Made by a program: the position numbers and the translations under genes. The notes under the pieces were generated by a model. It had not been told where the DNA came from and did not search any database. It was given only the letters and a program-made list of their open reading frames with translations. Of a stretch of 64,000 nt of DNA, positions 10,362-19,066 are shown in pieces. The DNA is from Microterricola viridarii (GTDB taxonomy: Bacteria; Actinomycetota; Actinomycetes; Actinomycetales; Microbacteriaceae): NCBI RefSeq assembly GCF_001542775.1, contig NZ_CP014145.1, positions 1,984,001 to 2,048,000 of the forward strand. The letters run 5' to 3'. How positions within the stretch are numbered: position 1 is the first letter of the stretch; every line of letters starts with the position of its first letter.

Positions 10362-10682
10362 TCAGTGGGCCTGCGGCGGAAGCACAGAGATCACCGGGTG
10401 GTCCTTGGCGATGACGCCGACCTTGGCCGCGCCGCCCGGGGAGCCGATGTCGTCGAAGAACTCGACGTTGGCCTTGTAGTAGTCGGCCCACTGCTCAGGC
10501 AGATCGTCTTCGTAGTAGATGGCCTCGACGGGGCACACCGGCTCGCAGGCACCGCAGTCGACGCACTCGTCGGGGTGAATGTAGAGCGAACGCTCACCCT
10601 CGTAGATGCAGTCAACCGGGCACTCATCGATGCAAGCACGGTCTTTGACGTCGACGCACGGAAGAGCGATGACATAGGTCAC
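10362..10682 (-). CDS. fdxA: Ferredoxin, seven-iron type
   Basis: Small electron carrier of 106 residues. It begins [29 protein letters not shown] and contains [18 protein letters not shown], the cysteine pattern of a 7Fe ([3Fe-4S]+[4Fe-4S]) ferredoxin. The rest is the usual acidic C-terminal extension. It is the first gene of a pair with dapC. Redox partners cannot be inferred from the window. Confidence 0.95.
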   Translation of the reverse strand: MTYVIALPCVDVKDRACIDECPVDCIYEGERSLYIHPDECVDCGACEPVCPVEAIYYEDDLPEQWADYYKANVEFFDDIGSPGGAAKVGVIAKDHPVISVLPPQAH

Positions 10683-10733
10683 AGTGTTCAGATTCCCTTC
10701 GCGAGCCCACCCTTGCAGGCGGTTCCCACAAGT

Positions 10734-11678
10734 CTACGCGCGCGGCGAGGGACGGGCGGGCAATCGTGGCCAGGCGAGCACGATCGCGGCGATGATCACC
10801 GGCCCCATCGTCCAGGCCAGACCGAGCGCTCCCTCTGGGATCAGCACCGAGCCGCCGGTGCTCCGCAGCGACAACACAAAGATCGTCACCAGCGCGCCGA
10901 GCGCGGTGAACAGCACCGTGACGCGGTCGTGCAGCACCAGCCGCAGGCCGACGAGCAGCGCGGTGAAGCCGACCAGGCCGAGCAGCAGCCCCCACGGCAC
11001 CGTGATCCCGAAGATCTCCGCCGTGGACTGGTGCGCGACGGTGCCCATCGCAGCGAAGAGCGCGCCGACCAGGAAGCCGAGCACGGCCGCACCGATGCGA
11101 CTGCTCACGCTGGGGGTGTCGGCAGGTTCCGGCTGGCCGCCGCCGATCAAAACGAACTGCTCGGTCGCGCCAAGCAGGCGCGGGGCCTGGCCGTCGACAG
11201 TGACGGTGCGCTCGACCACGCTGACTCCGGGCAGCGCGGCCAGGGCATCGCTCTTGGCGTCCAGGTGGTCGGAGACATCGACGGCGATCAGGCGTTGACC
11301 GGCCGGCATCCGGCCGCTCACCGCAAGATAGACGGGCAGGTGGCGGGCGGCTGCCTCTTCCAGCGCCGCGGTGACGAGCTCGGACGCAGCGCTGTGTTCC
11401 GCGCCGGCCAGTGGCGCGGGCACCACGACGGCCGAGCTGCGCTGGCCGTCGAGAGCGTCGGCGACAGCGGCGCGGGCATCATTCCCCGCCACGGCGACGT
11501 TGCGCGCGCCCATCGCCCAGAGACCGGCATCCGCGTCGGCGTCGCCGGCAGAGCTGAGCACCGAGGCCGAGGAGCCCGCGTCAACCAACCGGGCAATCGT
11601 GCCACCGGCCTGGGCCAGGGCGTCGCGGCCGCGGGGAAACACGAGAAGCACCCGTTCTTCCCGTCCACTCAAAACCAC
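10734..11678 (-). CDS. Membrane protein with a degenerate PIG-L/LmbE-like N-terminal domain
   Basis: 314 residues. The first ~100 residues read like the start of a PIG-L/LmbE deacetylase such as MshB: RVLLVF, then [17 protein letters not shown], then GARNVAVAG. The metal-binding HPDD motif is replaced by PRGRD (residues 15-19), so zinc-dependent deacetylation is unlikely. After about residue 185 come four hydrophobic segments ([66 protein letters not shown]). The GTG start has GAAAGG upstream. It lies just upstream of fdxA-dapC on the same strand. The domain call is my inference from sequence resemblance. Confidence 0.6.
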   Translation of the reverse strand: MVLSGREERVLLVFPRGRDALAQAGGTIARLVDAGSSASVLSSAGDADADAGLWAMGARNVAVAGNDARAAVADALDGQRSSAVVVPAPLAGAEHSAASELVTAALEEAAARHLPVYLAVSGRMPAGQRLIAVDVSDHLDAKSDALAALPGVSVVERTVTVDGQAPRLLGATEQFVLIGGGQPEPADTPSVSSRIGAAVLGFLVGALFAAMGTVAHQSTAEIFGITVPWGLLLGLVGFTALLVGLRLVLHDRVTVLFTALGALVTIFVLSLRSTGGSVLIPEGALGLAWTMGPVIIAAIVLAWPRLPARPSPRA

Positions 11679-11785
11679 GTTTCAGCCTTTCGTTCGAGAA
11701 GAACTCCTGGCGCTCATCCTAACGAGCGCGCGACTGGACAATCACCTTTCTCAGGTCTACGCTCGACCACCGGAGGCTTTCCGCC

Positions 11786-11804
11786 TAAGGGTAGGCTTAC
11801 CAAA
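11786..11804 (+). promoter_or_regulatory. DtxR/IdeR-type iron box upstream of efeU
   Basis: TAAGGGTAGGCTTACCAAA matches the DtxR/IdeR consensus TTAGGTTAGGCTAACCTAA at 15 of 19 positions. It sits 30 bases before the efeU ATG, a placement expected for iron-dependent repression. Confidence 0.8.
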
Positions 11805-11834
11805 CTCCCAGACTTACAGCCACACGGAAGAACC

Positions 11835-12692
11835 ATGCTCGCCAATTATCTGATCGGCCTCCGCGAGGGTCTCGAAGCGGCCCTGATCGTCACCATCCTG
11901 ATCGCCTACATCGTCAAGATCGACCGGCGTGACCTGCTCGGCCGCATCTGGCTCGGCATCGGGCTGGCCGTGCTGCTCGCCCTCGGCATCGGCGCGATCC
12001 TCACCTTCGGCACCTACGGGCTGAGCTTCGAGGCGCAGGAGGCCATCGGCGGCATCCTCTCCATCGTCGCCACCGGGTTCGTGACCTGGATGGTGTTCTG
12101 GATGCTGCGCACCGCCCGCGACCTCAAGGGCGTTCTACACGGCAACATCGACAAGCACCTGGACGGCACCGGCTGGGGGCTCGTCATCGTCGCGTTCCTC
12201 GCCGTCGGCCGCGAGGGCATCGAGACCGCGCTGTTCATTTGGGCGGCCGTGCAGGCGACCGGCGAGACCACCATGCCGATCCTCGGCGCGAGCCTCGGCA
12301 TCCTCACCGCCGTCGGGCTCGGTTGGCTGCTCTACTCCGGCATGCTGCGCATCAACCTGTCGAAGTTCTTCACCTGGACGGGCGCCGCCCTGATCATCGT
12401 CGCCGGTGGGGTGCTCGCCTACGGCGTGCACGACCTGCAGGAGGCCGGCATCCTGCCCGGCCTGCACAACCTGGCGTTCGACGTGAGCGCCGCGATCCCG
12501 CCGGACAGCTGGTACGGAACGCTGCTCAAGGGCACGCTCAACTTCTCGCCGGCCACCACCTGGCTGGAGGCCGCAGTCTGGCTCGGCTATGTGGTGCCGA
12601 CGCTCACGATATTCATCGTGAAGAGCCGCGCCGGACGGCGCCCGGCGCACAAGCCTGCGCCGGCGGCACCCGTCGCCCTCCCGGCCTCCTAG
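11835..12692 (+). CDS. efeU: Ferrous iron permease EfeU (FTR1 family)
   Basis: Membrane permease of the EfeUOB iron-uptake system, homologous to yeast Ftr1. The two REXXE motifs needed for iron passage are present: REGLE at residues 10-14 and REGIE at 126-130. About seven hydrophobic segments and a short basic tail follow (285 residues). It is first of three co-directional genes, with efeO starting 55 bases downstream. The iron box 30 bases upstream indicates derepression under low iron. An FTR1 partner for a multicopper oxidase is less likely, since EfeO and EfeB follow. Confidence 0.95.
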   Translation: MLANYLIGLREGLEAALIVTILIAYIVKIDRRDLLGRIWLGIGLAVLLALGIGAILTFGTYGLSFEAQEAIGGILSIVATGFVTWMVFWMLRTARDLKGVLHGNIDKHLDGTGWGLVIVAFLAVGREGIETALFIWAAVQATGETTMPILGASLGILTAVGLGWLLYSGMLRINLSKFFTWTGAALIIVAGGVLAYGVHDLQEAGILPGLHNLAFDVSAAIPPDSWYGTLLKGTLNFSPATTWLEAAVWLGYVVPTLTIFIVKSRAGRRPAHKPAPAAPVALPAS

Positions 12693-12747
12693 CCCGCCGT
12701 CCCCTTCCCCGTTTTCACCCCACACGACCCTTCCTGAGGAGACCTCT

Positions 12748-13926
12748 GTGTCACGCCTGCTCCGCCCCGCCATCGCCTCCGTCGCCGCCGGCGCCGCCCT
12801 CCTGCTGCTCTCCGGCTGCGTCGCCAACGCCCCGACGGCGGATGCCGGCCACACCGGCATCGGCGTCGACAGCAGCGCCGACGCCTGCACCATCGACACC
12901 GCATCGGCGCCGAGCGGCAACGTGCGCTTCACCGTCAAGAACTCCGGCACCCAGGTGACCGAGTTCTACCTGCTGGCCGACGACGGCCTGCGCATCGTCG
13001 GTGAGGTCGAGAACGTCGGCCCCGGAATCAGCCGCGACCTCGTCATCCAGGCCCGCCCCGGCGACTACTTCACCGTCTGCAAGCCGGGCATGGTCGGCGC
13101 GGGCATCGGCAAGGCCGCGTTCACCGTGACGGACTCCGGCCACGACTTCGAGGCCGACGCCGACCTCACCGCCCAGGTCGCCGCCGCGAACCTGAACTAC
13201 GCCGCATACGTCAAGGACCAGATCGCCCAGCTGGTGACCGGCACCGACGCTTTCGCCGCCGCCTACACCGCCGGCAACGACGAGGAGGCCCGCGCCCTCT
13301 ACGCGCCCACCCGCGTGCACTGGGAGCGCGTCGAGACCGTCGCCGAATCCTTCGGCGACCTCGACCCGATGCTCGACCTCCGTGAGGCCGACCTCGAGGA
13401 AGGGCAGGAGTGGACCGGCTGGCACGCCATGGAGAAGGACCTCTGGCCGGCCAACGCCGAGGCCGGCTTCGCCGCGTACACGCCGGAGCAGCGCCAGGCC
13501 CTCGCCGACAAGCTCGTCGCCGACACAGCGACCCTGAACGACAAGGTGCAGAACCTCGACTTCACGCTCGACATGCAGACCAACGGCGCCATCGGCCTGA
13601 TGGACGAGGTCGCCAGCGGCAAGGTCACCGGCGAGGAGGAGTTCTGGTCGCACACCGACCTCTGGGACTTCCAGGCCAACGTCGACGGCGCGACCGTGCT
13701 CTACGGTGGCGTGCGCGACATCTTGCTGGCCAAGGATGCCGACCTCGCCGCGAAGTTGGACCGCGAGTTCGCCGCGCTGCAGAAGCTGCTCGACGCCCAG
13801 CGGGTCGGGGACGGATTCAAGCTGTACACCGAGCTCAGCCCGGCCGAGATCCGCGCGTTCTCCGACCAGGTCAACGCCCTCGGCGAGCCGCTCAACCAGC
13901 TCACCGCCGCCCTCGTGCTCAACTAA
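12748..13926 (+). CDS. efeO: Iron uptake system protein EfeO
   Basis: Extracytoplasmic component of EfeUOB that is thought to bind ferrous/ferric iron and pass it to EfeU. The lipoprotein signal ends LLLLSGCVANA, as expected for an actinomycete. The protein has an N-terminal cupredoxin-like domain (NVRFTVKNSGTQVTEFYLL, ending PGDYFTVCKPGMVG) followed by the imelysin/M75 domain with GWHAMEKDLWP and the long helical region. Full length at 392 residues. GTG start with GAGGAGA upstream, 55 bases after efeU. Confidence 0.94.
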   Translation: MSRLLRPAIASVAAGAALLLLSGCVANAPTADAGHTGIGVDSSADACTIDTASAPSGNVRFTVKNSGTQVTEFYLLADDGLRIVGEVENVGPGISRDLVIQARPGDYFTVCKPGMVGAGIGKAAFTVTDSGHDFEADADLTAQVAAANLNYAAYVKDQIAQLVTGTDAFAAAYTAGNDEEARALYAPTRVHWERVETVAESFGDLDPMLDLREADLEEGQEWTGWHAMEKDLWPANAEAGFAAYTPEQRQALADKLVADTATLNDKVQNLDFTLDMQTNGAIGLMDEVASGKVTGEEEFWSHTDLWDFQANVDGATVLYGGVRDILLAKDADLAAKLDREFAALQKLLDAQRVGDGFKLYTELSPAEIRAFSDQVNALGEPLNQLTAALVLN

Positions 13927-13936
13927 TCTGAGAAGC

Positions 13937-15286
13937 ATGAACACTCCTGACGACCGCTCCCCCGGCGACCCTGCCGCGGGGCCGGTCGATGGCTCCGTGG
14001 AGTCGGCGACTGAGCAGCCCGCCCCGCGCGGGCTCTCCCGCCGCGGCCTGCTCGGGCTGGCCGGCGCGACGGTGGCGGGCATCGGGCTCGGCGTCGGCGC
14101 CGACCGCGCCGTGATCGCGGCATCCGGAGCCGGCCAGTCCGCCCCGAACGCCGCCACCTACCCGTTCTACGGCAGCCACCAGTCCGGCATCGTGACGCCG
14201 GCTCAGGACCGGCTGCACTTCGCGGCGTTCGACATGGCCGGCGACGCCGGCCGGGCCGAGCTGATCGAGCTGCTGCAGGACTGGACGGTCGCCGCGGCGG
14301 CCATGACGGCCGGCCGTGACATCGGCGACTTCGGCGCGGTGAGCGGCAACTACGACGCCCCGCCGGAGGACACCGGGGAGGCGCAGGGACTTCCGGCCGG
14401 CGGCCTCACCATCACCTTCGGCTTCGGCCCCGCCCTGTTCCGCGACGCCGCGGGCGCCGACCGCTTCGGCATCGCGTCCCGCCAGCCCGCAGCCCTCACC
14501 CGGCTGCCGCACTTTCCCGGCGACATGTTGGAAGCCGAGGCCTCCGACGGGGAGCTCTGCATCCAGGCTTGCGCCGACGACCCGCAGGTCGCCGTGCACG
14601 CCATCCGCAATCTCACCCGCATCGCCTTCGGCCGGGCCACGCTTCGCTGGTCGCAGCTGGGCTTTGGCCGCACCTCCTCCACCAGCACAGCCCAGGCCAC
14701 CCCGCGCAACCTGTTCGGTTTCAAGGACGGCACGTCGAACGTGAAGGCAGAGGAGACGGCCACCGTCAACGAACAGGTGTGGGTGCACCCGGACGATGGC
14801 CCAGCATGGCTGGCCGGCGGAAGCTACCTGGTGGCCCGTCGCATCCGGATGACGATCGAGACCTGGGATCGCACGATCTTGCGCGAGCAGGAGGCCGTCT
14901 TCGGCCGTACCAAGGGCGAGGGTGCGCCGCTCTCCGGCGGCACCGAGTTCACACCACCCGATTTCGAGATCACGGGCCGCGGTGACAAGCCGCTCATCGC
15001 CGAAACCGCCCACATGCGACTCTCCCACCCCAGCCACAACGGCGGCGCGGCCATGCTGCGCCGGGGCTACAACTTCGTCGACGGCAACGACCAGCTGGGG
15101 CGCCTGAACGCCGGCTTGTTCTTCCTGAGCTACCAGCGCTCACCGGAGCAGTTCGTCACGGTGCAGTCGCAGCTGGCCAAGAACGATGCGCTCAACGAGT
15201 ACATCCGGCACGTGGGCTCCGCGCTGTTCGCGGTGCCGGCCGGTATCCGCAAGGGCGGCTACGTGGGCGAGGCGTTGTTCGCCTAG
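13937..15286 (+). CDS. efeB: Deferrochelatase/peroxidase EfeB (DyP type, Tat substrate)
   Basis: Haem-dependent DyP-type peroxidase of the EfeUOB system. E. coli EfeB is exported by Tat and acts in iron uptake or iron release from haem. A twin-arginine signal (SRRGLLGLAGATVAGIGLG) starts near residue 33. The DyP signature FGFKDGTSN carries the catalytic Asp, and the proximal His region TAHMRLSHPSHNGG and GYNFVDG follow. 449 residues. The ATG lies 10 bases after the efeO stop, with GAGAAG upstream. Confidence 0.94.
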   Translation: MNTPDDRSPGDPAAGPVDGSVESATEQPAPRGLSRRGLLGLAGATVAGIGLGVGADRAVIAASGAGQSAPNAATYPFYGSHQSGIVTPAQDRLHFAAFDMAGDAGRAELIELLQDWTVAAAAMTAGRDIGDFGAVSGNYDAPPEDTGEAQGLPAGGLTITFGFGPALFRDAAGADRFGIASRQPAALTRLPHFPGDMLEAEASDGELCIQACADDPQVAVHAIRNLTRIAFGRATLRWSQLGFGRTSSTSTAQATPRNLFGFKDGTSNVKAEETATVNEQVWVHPDDGPAWLAGGSYLVARRIRMTIETWDRTILREQEAVFGRTKGEGAPLSGGTEFTPPDFEITGRGDKPLIAETAHMRLSHPSHNGGAAMLRRGYNFVDGNDQLGRLNAGLFFLSYQRSPEQFVTVQSQLAKNDALNEYIRHVGSALFAVPAGIRKGGYVGEALFA

Positions 15287-15295
15287 CGGGGCTCC

Positions 15296-15760
15296 CTAGC
15301 GGGGAACGACGGTGTACAGCACGCCCTGCTCGCTGCCGACGACCATGACGACGTAGTTCGCGTTCTGCGCGAAGTAGCTGGCGCCGGTGACGCCGTCGAC
15401 CTCCGGCAGCTTCTCGGGGGTGAACCCCTCCGGCGCGGCGAAGCCGGCCGCCTCCAGCTGCGCCGTCGCGTCGGCGACGGGGTCGGCCGCGCTCGACTTG
15501 ATGACGACGACCCAGCCGGCGGTGCCGTCGGGGTTCTTGCCGCCGCCGACGATGTCTCCCTCGATGACGGGAACCTCGCTCGGCCAGCCCTCCGGCATGG
15601 CGCCGACGGAGACAGCGCCTCCGGATGCGTCCTTGACAGCGCCGCTGACGGCTCCGCCCACGGCATCGCCGATGCTGCTGCAGCCGGCGAGGAGGGGCGC
15701 TCCCAGCAGCAATGCCGCAATGGCCAACGGTGCAACGACTCGTCTGCGCAGGATGTTCAT
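15296..15760 (-). CDS. Putative lipoprotein of unknown function
   Basis: 154 residues. The signal peptide ends in the lipobox LLAGC (Cys about residue 27). A Gly/Ala/Val-rich linker is followed by a compact domain (PEGWPSEVPVIEGDIVGGGK, then GWVVVIKSS, then AQLEAAGFAAPEGFTPE, ending LYTVVPR). This is a pattern seen in many small actinobacterial surface lipoproteins, but I do not recognise a named family. It ends nine bases from the efeB stop on the opposite strand, so the two are convergent. Confidence 0.75.
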   Translation of the reverse strand: MNILRRRVVAPLAIAALLLGAPLLAGCSSIGDAVGGAVSGAVKDASGGAVSVGAMPEGWPSEVPVIEGDIVGGGKNPDGTAGWVVVIKSSAADPVADATAQLEAAGFAAPEGFTPEKLPEVDGVTGASYFAQNANYVVMVVGSEQGVLYTVVPR

Positions 15761-15853
15761 GGCGTTGCTCCGATCGGGGCGGTCTGGGGCGAACGCGTCG
15801 CGCTCGCCCCGTCAAGTTTACGGCAGGCCCGGTTGGCCCGGCCGTGGATGCGC

Positions 15854-16660
15854 CTAGCCGGCGTAGGTGGCGAGCCAGCCAGCCGGATCGAAGCGCACAC
15901 CGTCTGCGTGGTACAGCTCGAGATGCAGGTGCGGCCCGGTCGACTGCCCGGTGGTGCCGACGACGCCCAGAAGCTGGCCGGCGCTGACAGTCTGCCCAAC
16001 GGAGACAGTCATCGAGCCATACTCCATGTGGCCGTAGGAACTGAGGACGGTCTGGCCGTCGACGACGTGCCGGATGTCGACGTGCGTGCCGAGCCCGCCG
16101 CTGTCGTTGGCGGCCTCGACCACGACGCCGTCGGCGATCGCGACGACGGGCGTTCCGGCGCCGGGGTTCAGGTCGAGCCCGTCGTGGAACGTCGAGCAGC
16201 CGTCGCAGGGCGCCGACCGCGGCCCGAAGGCGTCGGAGACGCGGGTGCCGACCGGCACGGGCCACACCACGAGGCCGACGGCGGGCGCCGCGGCCGCGGG
16301 GGCCGCAACGGGCTCGGGGGCGGGGGCGACGTATGCGTCCGCCAGGTAGGAGGCCTGTTCGGCAACCAGCGGCGACGCGCCGCTCTGAACGGTGTTGAGG
16401 GCCTCGACCGACTGGGATTCCGGCGCCGCGCGCAGCAGGGCGGCGGCATCCGCGTTCTCATCCGCGAGGACGGCGGCGGTCGCGGCGGTAGTCGGAAGGG
16501 CGGCGAAACCCAGCGAGGTGGCCATGGCCACACCCGTGAGGAGCACGCGCAGAGTGCGGGAAGAGGTGCTCGTGCGGCGGCTGGCCACCGCAGGCGAATC
16601 GGCTGGGGACGGACGTGCTGGAAGGAAGAAGCTCATAACGTGTGTGGGGGTGCGGCGCAT
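15854..16660 (-). CDS. M23 family peptidoglycan metallopeptidase
   Basis: Secreted LytM-like endopeptidase expected to cut peptidoglycan cross-links. The C-terminal domain has the M23 zinc-site motifs FHDGLDLNPGAGTPVVA and GPHLHLEL, with GHMEYGSMTVSVGQTVSAGQ between. The N-terminal part has a signal/transmembrane segment (LRVLLTGVAMATSLGFAAL) and an Ala/Pro linker before the catalytic domain. I start at the ATG 16660 (GAGAG just upstream); an ATG at 16636 or a start farther out at 16705 is possible. I looked upstream for a c-di-AMP riboswitch, which often governs such genes, and did not find one. Confidence 0.87.
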   Translation of the reverse strand: MRRTPTHVMSFFLPARPSPADSPAVASRRTSTSSRTLRVLLTGVAMATSLGFAALPTTAATAAVLADENADAAALLRAAPESQSVEALNTVQSGASPLVAEQASYLADAYVAPAPEPVAAPAAAAPAVGLVVWPVPVGTRVSDAFGPRSAPCDGCSTFHDGLDLNPGAGTPVVAIADGVVVEAANDSGGLGTHVDIRHVVDGQTVLSSYGHMEYGSMTVSVGQTVSAGQLLGVVGTTGQSTGPHLHLELYHADGVRFDPAGWLATYAG

Positions 16661-16867
16661 ACTCTCGGTTCGACGGAAGCGCCGCAGCCGCGGGCGCACA
16701 GGCAATCAGACGAGTGTAGGAACGCCGGCTGGGCGCCCAGGGCGGTACCGATCTGTTTAAGCTGAGAGATCCCCATCTTATCGGCGCGCCTGATCAGCCC
16801 GATCCCGGCTATCCCCGCACGATCCCGCCCCATCCGGGCCAAGGGGCACGGATGCCGCAGACGCAGA

Positions 16868-16898
16868 AACGGCCGCCACGCGATGCGTGACGGCCGTT
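16868..16898 (-). terminator. Terminator downstream of typA
   Basis: Hairpin with arms AACGGCCG / CGGCCGTT extended by CACGC / GCGTG around a GAT loop, followed on the minus strand by TTT. It ends 13 bases beyond the typA stop. Confidence 0.75.
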
Positions 16899-16911
16899 CC
16901 CGGTGCAGAGA

Positions 16912-18822
16912 CTAGCCCTGGTTCTGCTTCTTCAGACGCGAGTAGGTGCGGGCGCGCGCGGTGGAGTCGAGCTCCACCTTGCGGATACGCACGAACTCGG
17001 GCGTCACCTCGACGCACTCGTCCTCACGGGCGAACTCGAGCGACTCCTCCAGCGTCAGCTTGCGCGACGGCGTCATGCGCTCGAACGAGTCCGAGGTGGA
17101 CTGGCGCATGTTGGTGAGCTGCTTCTCCTTGGTGATGTTGACGTCCATGTCGTCGGCGCGCGAGTTCTCGCCGACAACCATGCCCTCGTAGACCTCCTGC
17201 GTCGGCTCGACGAAGAACGACATGCGCTCCTGCAGAGCGACCATGGCGAACGGAGTGGCAACACCGGCGCGGTCGGCCACGATGGAGCCGTTCGTGCGGG
17301 TCGTGATCTCTCCGGCCCACGGGGCGTAGCCGTGCGAAACGGCGTTGGCGATACCAGCACCACGGGTGATGGTCATGAACTCGGTGCGGAAGCCGATGAG
17401 GCCGCGCGAGGGAACGACGAACTCCATGCGAACCCAGCCGGTGCCGTGGTTGGACATGCCTTCCATCAGGCCCTTGCGGGCGGCGAGCAGCTGCGTGATC
17501 GCACCGAGGAACTCCTCGGGAGCGTCGATCGTGAGGTGCTCGTGCGGCTCGTGGGTCTTGCCGTCGACCTTCTTCAGAACCACCTGCGGCTTGCCGACGG
17601 TGAGCTCGAAGCCCTCGCGACGCATCTGCTCGACGAGGATGGAGAGGGCGAGCTCGCCACGACCCTGGACTTCCCAGGCGTCCGGACGACCGATGTCGAC
17701 CAGCTTGAGCGAGACGTTACCGACGAGCTCGCGGTCGAGACGGTCCTTGACCATACGAGCGGTGAGCTTGTGGCCCTTGACCTTGCCGATGATCGGCGAG
17801 GTGTTGGTGCCGATCGTCATCGAGATGGCGGGGTCGTCGACCGTGATGGTCGGCAGCGGGCGCACGTCGTTGACGTCGGCGAGGGTCTCACCGATGAAGA
17901 TGTCCTCGAAGCCGGCGACGGCGACGATGTCACCGGGGCCTGCGCTCTCGGCGGGGAAGCGGTCCAGAGCCTTCGTGATGAAGAGCTCGGTCACGCGCAC
18001 GTTGGCAACGGTGCCGTCGTGCTTGACCCAGGCCACGGTCTGGCCCTTCTTGATGGTGCCCTGGAAGATGCGCAGCAGCGCGAGGCGGCCGAGGAACGGC
18101 GAGGAGTCCAGGTTGGTGACCCAGGCCTGCAGCGGGTGCTCGTCGTCGTAGACGGGAGCCGGAACGTGCTTGAGGATGGCCTCGAAGAGGGGCTCAAGGT
18201 CGTCGTTGTCCGGCAGCGAGCCGTTCTCCGGCTTGTTGAGGCTGGCGGCACCGTTACGGCCGGACGCGTACACGACGGGAACGTCGAGGATCGAGTCCAG
18301 GTCGAGGTCGGGGACCTCGTCGGCCATGTCGCTGGCCAGGCCGAGGAGCAGGTCCTGGCTCTCGGCAACGACCTCATCGATACGAGCGTCGGGGCGGTCG
18401 GTCTTGTTGACCAACAGGATGACGGGCAGCTTGGCCTCGAGTGCCTTACGCAGCACGAAGCGGGTCTGCGGCAGCGGGCCCTCGCTGGAGTCAACGAGGA
18501 GTACGACGCCGTCCACCATGGAGAGACCGCGCTCAACCTCGCCACCGAAGTCGGCGTGGCCGGGGGTGTCGATCACGTTGATGACGATGGGGCCGTCGGT
18601 GGCGTGCTTGCCCTTGTACGAAACTGCCGTGTTCTTGGCAAGGATCGTGATGCCCTTTTCGCGCTCCAGCTCGTTGGAGTCCATGGCGCGCTCTTCGAGG
18701 TGAGCGTGCTCGGCGAACGAGTCGGTCTGGCGCAGCATGGCGTCAACCAGGGTCGTCTTGCCGTGGTCAACGTGGGCGACAATCGCCACATTTCGGAGGT
18801 TATCGCGCGTGGCGAGTGCCAT
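16912..18822 (-). CDS. typA: Translational GTPase TypA/BipA
   Basis: Ribosome-associated GTPase of the EF-G superfamily, involved in stress and cold adaptation and in 50S assembly. GTPase motifs are [10 protein letters not shown] (P-loop), [17 protein letters not shown] (G3) and [11 protein letters not shown] (G4). They are followed by the EF-G-like domains and the BipA-specific C-terminal domain (for example [20 protein letters not shown] and [17 protein letters not shown]). 636 residues from the ATG at 18822, which has AAGGAC upstream. The in-frame extension upstream is not family sequence. Confidence 0.96.
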   Translation of the reverse strand: MALATRDNLRNVAIVAHVDHGKTTLVDAMLRQTDSFAEHAHLEERAMDSNELEREKGITILAKNTAVSYKGKHATDGPIVINVIDTPGHADFGGEVERGLSMVDGVVLLVDSSEGPLPQTRFVLRKALEAKLPVILLVNKTDRPDARIDEVVAESQDLLLGLASDMADEVPDLDLDSILDVPVVYASGRNGAASLNKPENGSLPDNDDLEPLFEAILKHVPAPVYDDEHPLQAWVTNLDSSPFLGRLALLRIFQGTIKKGQTVAWVKHDGTVANVRVTELFITKALDRFPAESAGPGDIVAVAGFEDIFIGETLADVNDVRPLPTITVDDPAISMTIGTNTSPIIGKVKGHKLTARMVKDRLDRELVGNVSLKLVDIGRPDAWEVQGRGELALSILVEQMRREGFELTVGKPQVVLKKVDGKTHEPHEHLTIDAPEEFLGAITQLLAARKGLMEGMSNHGTGWVRMEFVVPSRGLIGFRTEFMTITRGAGIANAVSHGYAPWAGEITTRTNGSIVADRAGVATPFAMVALQERMSFFVEPTQEVYEGMVVGENSRADDMDVNITKEKQLTNMRQSTSDSFERMTPSRKLTLEESLEFAREDECVEVTPEFVRIRKVELDSTARARTYSRLKKQNQG

Positions 18823-18999
18823 AAAAGTTTGTCCTTGGTCTGCTTTGTGCGTTGAGTTGCGCCTCGCGGCGAGCACTCTGCTCGACGGGATCAGGCTGAG
18901 AAGAGCACTGATGAAGCGCGCGATAGGGCCGGTCTTACAGTTGCGAAATCGAGGTTCGCTGATACCCTATGCAACCAGTTTACCCTGAATTGCGACAAA

Positions 19000-19036
19000 A
19001 TCGGCCCAGCCCCCGGATGCCGGGGACTGGGCCGAT
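19000..19036 (-). terminator. Terminator of the peptide ABC transporter operon
   Basis: Long hairpin with arms ATCGGCCCAG / CTGGGCCGAT extended inward by CCCCGG / CCGGGG. On the minus strand it is followed directly by TTTT. It lies about 30 bases beyond the stop of the ATPase gene. Confidence 0.85.
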
Positions 19037-19066
19037 CGTTGTGGTGCGCGTAGAGGCGCCGGAGAC

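Noticed and set aside
16661-16900. c-di-AMP riboswitch in the leader of the M23 peptidase gene, as seen in many actinobacteria.
   Set aside because: None of the conserved aptamer stretches were found on the minus strand.
16903-18855. A 650-codon plus-strand open frame opposite typA.
   Set aside because: Antisense shadow of a clearly conserved gene. Leu/Val/Asp/Gly-rich, low-information composition.
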